Assembly: GCA_965204235.1 (NCBI GenBank)
Contig: OZ241979.1
Location: 2,852,001-2,916,000, forward strand
DNA from: JAJDTQ01 sp965204235
GTDB lineage: Bacteria; Desulfobacterota; Binatia; UBA9968; JAJDTQ01
DNA: 64,000 bases
Direction: 5' to 3'
Each line of letters begins with the position of its first letter. Within the stretch, counting starts at the first letter, position 1. The notes under the pieces are model-generated. The model saw nothing but the letters and a program-made list of their open reading frames with translations. It was not told the DNA's origin and did no database searches. Positions 24,922-33,661 of the stretch are shown here, piece after piece. Position numbers and translations under genes: made by a program.

Positions 24922-27420
24922 TCAAGAAAGGGCCGGGTCGGAAGGGTCGGGTCCCGGAGACTCGGCGCAGGTCTTCAGGTATCGGCCGGTGGCCGACCCG
25001 GAAACGGCCATGACTTCTTCCGGAGCGCCCGCGGCGACCAGGTATCCGCCGTTGTCGCCGCCTTCGGGTCCCAGGTCCACGATATGGTCGGCGCGCATCA
25101 GGAAGTCCGGGTGGTGCTCGATGGCGATCACCGTGTGGCCCGCTTCCATCAGGCGGTCCAGGATCTCCATGAGCTTGCCCACCTCCTCGAAGTGGAGTCC
25201 GGTGGTGGGCTCGTCGAACAGGTACAACGCCTTGCCGCCGGACTTCTTGCCCAGCTCCCGGGCCAGCTTGACCCGCTGGGCCTCCCCGCCCGACAGGGTA
25301 GCCGCGGGTTGGCCCAGCCGCAGGTAGCCCAGCCCCACCTGCCACAGGCTTTCCAGCCGCTGCCGCACCGGCGGCACGTTGCCCAGGAGGTCGAGGGCCT
25401 CGGCCACCGTCAGGTCGAGCACGTCCGCGATGCTGGCGCCCTTGTAGAGGACTTCCAGGGTCTCGCGGTTGTACCGGCGGCCGGCGCAGACGTCGCAGGT
25501 CACCGACACGTCCGGGAGGAACTGCATGGCCGCCTCCACGGTTCCGGCCCCGAGACATGCCTCGCAGCGTCCGCCCGCGGCGTTGTACGAGAAGCGCCCC
25601 GGGGCGTAGCCCCGGGTCCTGGCCTCGGGCAGGCGCGCGAAGAGGTTCCGCAAGGGGTCGAAGAGTCCGGCGTAGGTGGCCGGCGTGGAATGGCGGCTGC
25701 GCCCGATGGAGTCCTGGTCCACGTAGAGCACCCGGTGGAAGCGGTCGAGGCCGGCCACCTTCCCGGAGGCGTCCCCGCGCGCCGCGCGGTAGAGCGTGTC
25801 CACCACCAGGCTGCTCTTGCCCGACCCCGAAACCCCGGTCACACAGGTCATCAGTCCGATGGGGAAGTCCACGTGGATGTCCTTGAGGTTGTGGCGGTGC
25901 GCGTTCCTGAGCGAGAGGACGCCGTCCGGCGTCCGGGGCGGCCGCGCCGCCGCGGGCGCGGCGCGGGCCAGGTAGGGTCCGGTTCGGGACGCGGGGTTCT
26001 CGCGCACCTCCTCCACGCTCCCCGAGGCGAGGACCTCGCCCCCCGCGGCGCCGGCCCCCGGACCCATGTCGATGACGTGGTCCGCGGCCAGGATGACGTC
26101 CCGGTCGTGCTCCACCGCCAGCACCGTGTTGCCCGCGTCCCGGAGCTCCCGCAGTATGCCGATGAGCCTTTCGGTGTCCCGCGGGTGGAGCCCCACCGTG
26201 GGCTCGTCGAGGACGTAGATCACCCCGGACAGGCGGGCGCCCAGGTGGGCGGCGAGCCGGAGCCGCTGGCACTCGCCCCCGGACAGGCTGTCGGAGGACC
26301 GGCCCAGGGCCAGGTATCCGAGCTCCAGCCGCAGCAACGTGTCGATGCGCTCCCGGATCTCCCGGAGGACGTTCCCCGCCAACCGGCTCTGGCGGCGGTC
26401 GAGCTCCACCGTTTCGACGAAACCGCGAAGGTCGCTGACCGGCAGGGCCGAGACCTGCCCGATGTCCATGCCGTTGACCTTCACCCGGAGGCTCTCGCTC
26501 CGGAGCCGGACGCCGGCACACTGCGGACACGGCCGTTCGGCAGGGTCCGCGCCCGCGGCGCCTTTCCGCACCCTGACGCCCAGGCCCTTGCACCCGGGGC
26601 AGGCCCCGTGCGGGCTGTTGAAGGAGAAGAGTTGCGGCGTCGTTTCGGGAAACGGCGCGCCGCAGTCGAGACAGGCGGACCGCTGGGTGTAGCGCCGGGA
26701 CTCCGGGTCCGGGGTCTCGTGCGCGTCGATCCGCACCGTCTCGTCGCCGTGCTTCAGGGCCACCTCGATGGAGTCCGCCAGCCGTTTGGCCGCCTGCTCC
26801 CGCACTACCAGCCGGTCCACCACCAGGTCCGCCCGGCTCACCGGCCGGGCGTCGGCCAAGTCGGCCAGCTCCAGGATCCGGCCGTCCACCTTCATGCGCA
26901 CGAACCCGGCGCGCAGCGCGTCTTCCCGCCGCCGCCGGAACTCGCCCGGGTCGCCCCGGGGCAGCGGGGCGAGCACCTGGATGCGGGTCCCGGCAGGGAG
27001 CTTCAGGACGTCGTCCACCATCTGCTGCACCGTGTGGACCGTGATGGCGCTGCCGCAGGCGAGGCAGTGGGGCCGGCCCGCGTGAGTGAACAGCAGCCGC
27101 AGGTGGTCGTGGATCTCGGTCAGCGTGCCCACGGTGGAGCGGGGGTTCTCGTGGAAGCGGCGCTGGGGCACGGCGATGGCCGGGGACAGTCCCCGGATGG
27201 ACTCCACGTCCGCCCTCGCCAGGGGGTTCAGGAGTTGGCGCGCGTACGTGGACAGGGACTGCATGTAATGCCGCTGGCCCTCGGCATAGACGGTGTCGAA
27301 CGCCAGCGAGGACTTGCCGGAACCCGAAACGCCGGTGATCACCACCAGCTTGTCCCGGGGGATCTCCACGTCCACGTCCTTGAGGTTGTGGACCCGTGCG
27401 CCCTCGATGACGATGTTCAT
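24922..27420 (-). CDS. uvrA: Excinuclease ABC subunit A, short form
   Basis: Damage-recognition ATPase of nucleotide excision repair. The 832-residue protein has two ABC ATPase units: Walker A GVSGSGKSS near residue 30 and again in the second half, signature LSGGE twice, and Walker B VLDEPTVGLH and LFDEPTTGLH. Cysteine pairs CLAC, CLDC/CPGC/CPQC and CEAC/CDVC mark zinc sites. The UvrB-interaction region (VHTVQQMVDDVLKL onwards) is present. The usual stretch of about 100 residues between CPGCKGLGV and the CPQCAGVRL cysteines is missing, making it shorter than the typical 940. Start at 27420 gives the canonical MNIVIEGARVHNLKD. Confidence 0.93.
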   Translation of the reverse strand: MNIVIEGARVHNLKDVDVEIPRDKLVVITGVSGSGKSSLAFDTVYAEGQRHYMQSLSTYARQLLNPLARADVESIRGLSPAIAVPQRRFHENPRSTVGTLTEIHDHLRLLFTHAGRPHCLACGSAITVHTVQQMVDDVLKLPAGTRIQVLAPLPRGDPGEFRRRREDALRAGFVRMKVDGRILELADLADARPVSRADLVVDRLVVREQAAKRLADSIEVALKHGDETVRIDAHETPDPESRRYTQRSACLDCGAPFPETTPQLFSFNSPHGACPGCKGLGVRVRKGAAGADPAERPCPQCAGVRLRSESLRVKVNGMDIGQVSALPVSDLRGFVETVELDRRQSRLAGNVLREIRERIDTLLRLELGYLALGRSSDSLSGGECQRLRLAAHLGARLSGVIYVLDEPTVGLHPRDTERLIGILRELRDAGNTVLAVEHDRDVILAADHVIDMGPGAGAAGGEVLASGSVEEVRENPASRTGPYLARAAPAAARPPRTPDGVLSLRNAHRHNLKDIHVDFPIGLMTCVTGVSGSGKSSLVVDTLYRAARGDASGKVAGLDRFHRVLYVDQDSIGRSRHSTPATYAGLFDPLRNLFARLPEARTRGYAPGRFSYNAAGGRCEACLGAGTVEAAMQFLPDVSVTCDVCAGRRYNRETLEVLYKGASIADVLDLTVAEALDLLGNVPPVRQRLESLWQVGLGYLRLGQPAATLSGGEAQRVKLARELGKKSGGKALYLFDEPTTGLHFEEVGKLMEILDRLMEAGHTVIAIEHHPDFLMRADHIVDLGPEGGDNGGYLVAAGAPEEVMAVSGSATGRYLKTCAESPGPDPSDPALS

Positions 27421-27455
27421 GGGAACCGGCTGCTCCCCTCGCCTCCGGGAGAGGG

Positions 27456-28439
27456 TCAGGATGCAGGCGTCTGGCGGCGGCGCGCGAGCTCCGCGGCCAG
27501 CAGGACCGCCTGCTTCATGCTGCGGCCGTCGCCCACGCCCTTGCCGGCGATGTCGTAGGCGGTCCCGTGGTCCGCGGAGGTCCTGACCAGGGGCAGGCCG
27601 AGGGTCAGGTTGACCCCGTCGGTGAAGTGCAGCAGCTTGAACGGTCCGAGTCCCTGGTCGTGGTACATGCAGACCACCGCGTCGTATTCTCCGCGCGCGG
27701 CCTTGTGGAAGAGGCTGTCCGCGGGGACCGGGCCGGACACGGCCATCCCCCGGGCCAGGCACTCGCGCACCGCGGGGCGGACGACCCTGCGTTCCTCCTG
27801 GCCGAACAGGCCGTCTTCGCCCCCGTGGGGGTTCAGGGCGGCCACCGCGAGCCGCGGCCGGTCCAGGCCGAACCACTGCCGCAAGGAGCGGTGGGTCAAC
27901 TCGATGGTCGTGCGCACCCGCTTGCGCGTCAGCGCCCCGGGCACTTGCGCCAGGGGCAGGTGCACCGTGGCCAGCACCACCTTGAGGCGCGGCCCCAGGA
28001 GCATCATGCGCACTTCCCGGGTGCGGGTGAGTTCGGCCAGGAGCTCGGTGTGGCCGGGGTAGAGGCGGCCGGCGTCGTTCAGGGCCTTCTTGCCGATGGG
28101 CGCGGTGGCCATGGCGTCGGCTTCGCCGGCGTCGATGAGCTCCACCGCGCGCACGATGTAGCGGTAAGAGGCTTCGCCTCCGGCCCGGGTGGGGCGGCCG
28201 GGTCGGCTCTCCGCGGGTTGCAACCGGGTGACCGGTTCCACCAGGACGGGGGCGTCCCCGCGGGCGGCCGCTCGGTCCGCCCATCGAGGGGCGCGGGCGC
28301 GCTCCAGGACCCGCCGGTCGCCCACTACCACCACGCGGCACGCCCGCCGCACCGCGGCGTCACGGGCGGCCTTGACCGCCACCTCGGGGCCGATGCCCGA
28401 GGGATCGCCCATGGTGACGGCCACTGTGGGTCTGGACAT
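27456..28439 (-). CDS. pdxA: 4-hydroxythreonine-4-phosphate dehydrogenase
   Basis: NAD-dependent oxidative decarboxylase of the DXP-dependent pyridoxal 5'-phosphate pathway. The 327 residues include VAVTMGDPSGIGPEV at the N-terminus and the three metal-binding histidine regions: YPGHTELLAEL, NPHGGEDGLFG and MYHDQGLGPFK, ending in TSADHGTAYDIAGKG. It lies 54 bp after the SurA-like gene and 35 bp before uvrA on the minus strand; surA-pdxA adjacency is well known in proteobacteria and supports both calls. Confidence 0.95.
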   Translation of the reverse strand: MSRPTVAVTMGDPSGIGPEVAVKAARDAAVRRACRVVVVGDRRVLERARAPRWADRAAARGDAPVLVEPVTRLQPAESRPGRPTRAGGEASYRYIVRAVELIDAGEADAMATAPIGKKALNDAGRLYPGHTELLAELTRTREVRMMLLGPRLKVVLATVHLPLAQVPGALTRKRVRTTIELTHRSLRQWFGLDRPRLAVAALNPHGGEDGLFGQEERRVVRPAVRECLARGMAVSGPVPADSLFHKAARGEYDAVVCMYHDQGLGPFKLLHFTDGVNLTLGLPLVRTSADHGTAYDIAGKGVGDGRSMKQAVLLAAELARRRQTPAS

Positions 28440-28493
28440 GGCGCTGCGGGCGGACGAGCCGCGGGAGGCAAGGGCCGGGCCGGACCCCGGTCC

Positions 28494-29774
28494 CTACGGA
28501 GAGCCCCCTGCGCCCGCGCCTTCGGGTGGCGCCGGCGCCTCGCGTCCGAGGGGTTCGTCCAGAGGCACGTCGTCGTCATCGCCCACGTCCGTGGTGAAGA
28601 GCGGCATGCCGAACAGGCTGACGACCTTGCGGTCGGTGGATTCCCCGGACGAGTCCCGTATGACTTCCTCGTCGAAGATGTACGTCAGCGGGTTGAGGTA
28701 GTCCCAGAAGCCCCTCTCTTCGTCGTCGGCCGCGGACGAGGCCATCAGGTTGCCCACCGTGCCGCGCTTGGCCTGCCGGGCTTCGAAGGCGTAGCCGTCG
28801 AGCTTCACCTCCACGCGGTGCTTCTTGCGCAAGTCGGTTTGCAGCCATTTGGTGAACCGTTCCTCCAGCGTCTGCTCGTACAGTCGCTCCTTGACCTGCT
28901 CCGAGACCACGCCGAACCCCAGCCGTTTGCCGCCCTCGCGCTCTTCCACCCGCACCAGGTGGTATCCCAGGCTCGTGCGCACGGGTTGGCTGATGGTTCC
29001 CGGCTCCAGGGTGACGGCGACCCTGGCAAGGGAGTCGGGCAGGTTCCCGGGCTCGACCCAGCCGATGGAGCCGCCTTCGCCGGCTCCCGAGCCCTGGGAG
29101 TGGGCGCGCGCCAACGCGGCGAAGTCCGCTCCGTCGAGGGCTTGGCGGCGCAGCTCCCGGATGCGCGCCAACACCTCCCGCTCCCGGTGGTCCGGCGCGC
29201 CCTCGTCGAGTTCCAGCATGAGGTGGCGCAGATCGACCTTGAGGTCGTCCACGTACAGGTGCGGGTTGGCGTCGTAGTAACGCCGTGCGTCCCGGTCCGT
29301 GATGTGGACCTTCTTCCGGACGTTCCGTTCGATGAGTTCGCCCCGCTCGATCTGGACGCGGACTTCTTCCCGGTATCGGGCCATGTCCTTGCCTTCCCTC
29401 CGCAACAGGGAGGTCAACTGCGCGAGCGTCAGGCCGTTCCGTTCCCGGAAGGTACGGATGTAGCTGTCGATGTCCTCGTCGCGCACGCGGATGCCCGTGC
29501 CCTTGACTTCGGCCTCGATGAGCTCTTCGGTGATGAACTGCTCCAGCCACTCCTTCGGCGCGCGGCCCGCGGTCAGATCGTCGATCTGCACGTCCTGCCG
29601 CAGCCTGGCGCCGGTGAACTTGCGGAGGTCGGAATAGGTGTGGGGGACGCCGTTGATGACGACCACGATCTTCTCCACGAGACGGGCCGAAGAGGAGCCG
29701 GGGAAGACCGCGAGCACGGCCAGCAGGACCGTCGCTCCCAAGCCGCCGCCAATGCGTGTGAAAAGCCGTTCCAT
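28494..29774 (-). CDS. surA: SurA-like periplasmic peptidyl-prolyl isomerase/chaperone
   Basis: A 426-residue exported protein: N-terminal signal sequence (MERLFTRIGGG, hydrophobic core ATVLLAVLAVF, cleavage near SSSA), a SurA_N-type helical chaperone domain (about 35-165), then one parvulin domain (about 175-275) with DLRHLMLELDEG, ADFAALARAHSQG, GSIGWVEPGNLP and SLGYHLVRVEER. Escherichia SurA has two parvulin domains; one is common in deltaproteobacteria. The last 100 residues are acidic and proline-rich with no known domain. It likely assists outer-membrane protein folding. pdxA follows on the same strand. Confidence 0.85.
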   Translation of the reverse strand: MERLFTRIGGGLGATVLLAVLAVFPGSSSARLVEKIVVVINGVPHTYSDLRKFTGARLRQDVQIDDLTAGRAPKEWLEQFITEELIEAEVKGTGIRVRDEDIDSYIRTFRERNGLTLAQLTSLLRREGKDMARYREEVRVQIERGELIERNVRKKVHITDRDARRYYDANPHLYVDDLKVDLRHLMLELDEGAPDHREREVLARIRELRRQALDGADFAALARAHSQGSGAGEGGSIGWVEPGNLPDSLARVAVTLEPGTISQPVRTSLGYHLVRVEEREGGKRLGFGVVSEQVKERLYEQTLEERFTKWLQTDLRKKHRVEVKLDGYAFEARQAKRGTVGNLMASSAADDEERGFWDYLNPLTYIFDEEVIRDSSGESTDRKVVSLFGMPLFTTDVGDDDDVPLDEPLGREAPAPPEGAGAGGSP

Positions 29775-29800
29775 GAGTTCGCTCCTCTACCGGAACCCCT

Positions 29801-29930
29801 GATCCATCCTGGCTCGAGGCGCCTCTCCCCATGAAAAAGCGCGTCCTTCGACTTCGCTACGCTACGCTCAGGATGAACGGAGGACTTCGCTTCGCTACGC
29901 TCAGGACGAACGGGGGTGATCGTTCAGGGT
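29801..29930 (+). repeat. Dispersed repeat family A, two units
   Basis: GATCCATCCTGGCTCGAGGC head, CGCGTCCTTCGACTTCGCTA, one GGATGAACGG unit and one GGACGAACGG unit, then GTTCAGGGTCTCC. It lies between the surA-like gene and mfd and extends into the 3' end of mfd. Confidence 0.85.
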
Positions 29931-32900
29931 CTCCTGTCCGGATAGCCTACATCCCTGGCAGAGCACGCGCAACAGGTCGCATGCCTCGTCGATGACCGCG
30001 GGCCAGTCGGTCCGGCTCGGGGTATAGGAGAAGCGCCCCTCGGGCGAAAGCTGGAAGCCCCGGGGATCGCTTGCGGCCAACTCCAGCAAGCGGTCCACGT
30101 CCACGGCGGACGCGGCGTGGAAGCTCAGCGACAGGCGGCCGCCCTGATAGACGGCCTGGGTCGCCAGGGCGTCCATGAGGGCGCGCCTGAGCTCCATCAC
30201 CCGGAACAGGTTCTCCACCGCCTGCGGGTAGTTGCCGTAGCGGTCGCGGATCTCGTCCCGGATCTCGCCCAGTTGCGCCGGATCTTCCAGGTTGGCCAGC
30301 CGCTTGTAGAACAGCAGGCGCTGGTTGGCGCTGGGTATGTAGTCGTCGGGGAAGTAGGCGGGGACGCCCAGGCGGATCTCGGGCTCCACCGTGACCCGGG
30401 GCGCTTCGCCCTTGAGCTCGTGGATGGTCTCCTCCATCATCTGGGTGTAGAGCTCGAAGCCCACCGCGGCGATCTGGCCGGACTGCTCCCGGCCCAGCAG
30501 GTTGCCGGCGCCGCGGATCTCCAGGTCCTGGAGGGCGAGCTTGAAGCCGCTGCCGAGTTCGTCCAGCTCTTGCAGCGCCCGGAGCCGCTTCTCCGCGTCC
30601 CGGGTGACCGTGCCGCTCTTGGGAAGCAGCAGGTAGGCGTAAGCCCGGCGTGACGAACGCCCCACCCGGCCCCGCAGTTGGTAGAGCTGGGCTAGGCCGA
30701 ACCGGTCCGCCCGGTTGATGAGTATGGTGTTGGCGTTGGGGTAGTCCAGGCCGGACTCGATGATGGCGGAGCACACCAGCACCTGGGCCTCGTTCTCCTG
30801 GAACAGGGCCATGTTCTTCTTGAGCTCCGGGGTGGTCATCTGCCCGTGGGCGACGGCGACCCTGGCTTCGGGCGCCAGGTCCATGATCTTCTCGCCCATG
30901 CGCTGGATGCTCTCCACCCGGTTGTGCAGGAAGAACACTTGGCCCTCGCGGTTGATCTCCCGCAGGATGGCGTCGCGGATCACGCCCTCGTCGTAGCGGG
31001 TCACGTAGGTGCGCACCGCGAGCCGGTTGGGGGGCGGCGTCTCGATGACGCTCAGGTCCCGGATGCCCACCAGCGACATGTGCAGCGTCCTCGGGATGGG
31101 CGTGGCGGTGAGGCTCATGACGTCCACTGTGTAGCGCAGCTTCTTGAGCTTCTCCTTGTGGCTCACGCCGAAGCGGTGTTCCTCGTCCACCACCACCAGC
31201 CCCAGGTTCTTGAACGCCACGTCGGCCTGCAACAGGCGGTGGGTCCCGATGACGACGTCGATGAGCCCCGCGGCCAAGTCCCGAAGCGACTGTTGCACGC
31301 TCTTCCCGGAGACGAACCGGCTCAGGCTCTCCACCCGCACCGGGTAGGCTTCGAAGCGGTTGCGGAAGGTCTCCAGGTGTTGCTGGGCGAGGATGGTGGT
31401 GGGCGCGAGCACCGCGACCTGCCTGCCGTCCATCACCGCCATGAAGGCCGCACGCATGGCCACCTCGGTCTTGCCGTAGCCCACGTCGCCGCAGATGAGG
31501 CGGTCCATGGGCTTGTTTCCGGTCATGTCCTTGAGGGTGTCGGCGATGGCCTGCTCCTGGTCCGGCGTCTCGTCGTACTCGAAGGCGGCCTCGAACTCCC
31601 GGTACGCGTGGTCGGGCGGCGGGAAGACGTGGCCTTCGTGCAGTTCCCGCGCGGCATGGACCCGGAGCAGCTCCTTGGCCATGGCCATGATGGACTGGCG
31701 CGTCCTGGCCTTGAGCCTGAGCCAGGAGGTCCCGCCCAACCGGTCCAGCGCGGGCGCGGCGCCGTCCGCGCCGATGAACTTCTGCACCAGGTTGATGCGG
31801 TCGATGGGAAGGTAGAGGCGATCGCCTCCCTGGTACTCCAGGTGCAGGAACTCGCCTTCGGCGCCCGCGACCTTGAGGTACTTGAGCCCGCGGTAGATGC
31901 CGATGCCCTCGTCCAGGTGCACCACCACGTCGTCCTGGCGGAGCTCGCCGAGGCTGGTGATGAAATGGCCGGGGGTCTCGCGCTTCCTGCCCGCGGGGTC
32001 CCGTTTCCTCCGGCCCCAGATCTCGTCCAGGGTGATGAGGACCAGCCCCTCGTCCGGGAGCCGGACCCCCTGGGTCAGGCCGCCGAGCACGATCTCCGGG
32101 CCGTTTCCCGCGGCTTCGCGAAAGGGTCCTTCGGAAACGGGAAGGTCCACCTCGTAGTAGGCCAGCAGTTGTTGCAGCCGCTGGGCGTCGCCCGGGTGCG
32201 CCGCGACGAAGACCACCCGCCGGCCGCGCCAACGGCCGAGACGCTCCACCAGCGGCGCCAGGGAAGGTTCCGTCCCGTGCTGTCGGGTCAGCTCGCCGTG
32301 GAGGTCGCCGTTGGCGTAGGAGCGCACCGAGAGCGTCGATGACTCGTCCTCCGGCGACGGGAGCACGTCGAGGCTCTCGCTGTGGATCTGGCGGAACGCC
32401 TCGGCCTCCCGGCGCCAACCCTGTGGGCCCAGGTAGAGGGCTTCCACGCCGGGATGGAAGCGGCCCTCCTCCAGCGCTTTGGCGGCCCGCTGGGCCACGA
32501 GTTTCTCGAACCGGTCGAGCTCTTCCTCCACGCGAGCCGGCTGGTCCCACCAGAGGACGCCTTGCCGCGGGAGGTAGGCGAGCAGCGACGGCAGGGGGTC
32601 GTCGTGGAAGTAGGGGACCAGGAACTCCATCCCGGCGAACCGGACTCCCTGGCGCACCGACTCCAGCAGCGCCCGCTTGTCCTTGCGCGTGAAGCCCAGT
32701 TCGTCCGCCCGGTCCTCGAGCCGGAACAGGGTGTCGCGGGAGGTCTGCGGCCCGGAAACGAACTCCCGGATGGGCAGGAGCAGGAACTCCCCGCGGCTCG
32801 ACCGCGACCGTTGCGTCCGGGGGTCGAACTCTCGGATGGAGTCGATGCGGTCCTCGCAGAACTCCATGCGGACGGGCCGTTCGCAGGCCGGGGGAAAGAG

Positions 32901-33455
32901 GTCCACGATGCCGCCGCGCACGCTGAAGTCGCCGCGTTCCTCCACCAGCGGGGCGCGGCCGAAGCCCAGGTCCGTGAGTTGCCGCAGCAGCCGCTCCCGG
33001 TCCACCTCCTGCCCCTCGACGAAGCGCGAGCTGCGGAAGGCGTCCCGGGGCGCCACCCGTTGCATCACCGCGGCCGGGGTGGTGACCAGCACCGGCGCGG
33101 ACTGCCGGGCGAGCCGATGGAGGCCCTCCATGCGCGCCGCCATGTGGTCCGGGTTCGGGGACAGGTTCTCCAACGGCAGGATGTCCCAGCTCGGGAACAG
33201 GTGGAGCCGCCGTTCCAGCCCGCCGGCGCCCGCTTCCTCCCCGAAGAAGAAGGAAAGGTCGGCGAACAGGCGTTCCGCCTCCTTCACGGTGGGCGTCAGC
33301 ACGACCATGGGACAGTCGAGTCGTCGGGCCGCCAGGAAGACCGCGTAGGCCTTGGCGCTGCCCTGGAGGCCGGAGATCCGCTTTTCGCCGCGCCACTCGC
33401 GCGCCACGAGTTGCGAGATCCTGTCGTTCAGTGAAGGTGACGCCACGGTGTGCAT
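29901..33455 (-). CDS. mfd: Transcription-repair coupling factor Mfd
   Basis: Displaces RNA polymerase stalled at DNA damage and recruits UvrA. The 1184-residue protein has an N-terminal UvrB-like region (about 20-330), a CarD-like RNA polymerase-interaction domain (VHLDEGIGIYRGL), and a superfamily 2 helicase motor: ICGDVGYGKTEVAMRAA (motif I), VVDEEHRFG (motif II), SLTATPIPRTLHMS (motif III) and QLRGRVGRSSR (motif VI), then a TRCF C-terminal domain. The start at 33455 gives the usual length; the frame is open further upstream only as an artefact. The last dozen or so codons are read from a family A repeat, which supplies the stop. Confidence 0.95.
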   Translation of the reverse strand: MHTVASPSLNDRISQLVAREWRGEKRISGLQGSAKAYAVFLAARRLDCPMVVLTPTVKEAERLFADLSFFFGEEAGAGGLERRLHLFPSWDILPLENLSPNPDHMAARMEGLHRLARQSAPVLVTTPAAVMQRVAPRDAFRSSRFVEGQEVDRERLLRQLTDLGFGRAPLVEERGDFSVRGGIVDLFPPACERPVRMEFCEDRIDSIREFDPRTQRSRSSRGEFLLLPIREFVSGPQTSRDTLFRLEDRADELGFTRKDKRALLESVRQGVRFAGMEFLVPYFHDDPLPSLLAYLPRQGVLWWDQPARVEEELDRFEKLVAQRAAKALEEGRFHPGVEALYLGPQGWRREAEAFRQIHSESLDVLPSPEDESSTLSVRSYANGDLHGELTRQHGTEPSLAPLVERLGRWRGRRVVFVAAHPGDAQRLQQLLAYYEVDLPVSEGPFREAAGNGPEIVLGGLTQGVRLPDEGLVLITLDEIWGRRKRDPAGRKRETPGHFITSLGELRQDDVVVHLDEGIGIYRGLKYLKVAGAEGEFLHLEYQGGDRLYLPIDRINLVQKFIGADGAAPALDRLGGTSWLRLKARTRQSIMAMAKELLRVHAARELHEGHVFPPPDHAYREFEAAFEYDETPDQEQAIADTLKDMTGNKPMDRLICGDVGYGKTEVAMRAAFMAVMDGRQVAVLAPTTILAQQHLETFRNRFEAYPVRVESLSRFVSGKSVQQSLRDLAAGLIDVVIGTHRLLQADVAFKNLGLVVVDEEHRFGVSHKEKLKKLRYTVDVMSLTATPIPRTLHMSLVGIRDLSVIETPPPNRLAVRTYVTRYDEGVIRDAILREINREGQVFFLHNRVESIQRMGEKIMDLAPEARVAVAHGQMTTPELKKNMALFQENEAQVLVCSAIIESGLDYPNANTILINRADRFGLAQLYQLRGRVGRSSRRAYAYLLLPKSGTVTRDAEKRLRALQELDELGSGFKLALQDLEIRGAGNLLGREQSGQIAAVGFELYTQMMEETIHELKGEAPRVTVEPEIRLGVPAYFPDDYIPSANQRLLFYKRLANLEDPAQLGEIRDEIRDRYGNYPQAVENLFRVMELRRALMDALATQAVYQGGRLSLSFHAASAVDVDRLLELAASDPRGFQLSPEGRFSYTPSRTDWPAVIDEACDLLRVLCQGCRLSGQETLNDHPRSS

Positions 33456-33661
33456 TCCGGAGAAGCGGGAGTGTAGCCGAAAGGAGCCGACGCCCGCAAC
33501 GGGAGCGGGCCGCCGCGGCCCCGGGCGGCGGGGGTCCGGCGGGCGGTTCGGGTCCGCGGGCCGCCCGCGTCCTGGACTTCCCCGGCGCCGGTGCGTTACA
33601 GTTCCGTGATCCGGGTCCGGCCCGGCAGGACGCGGCATTTCCCCCAGAGAAGGACCATATC

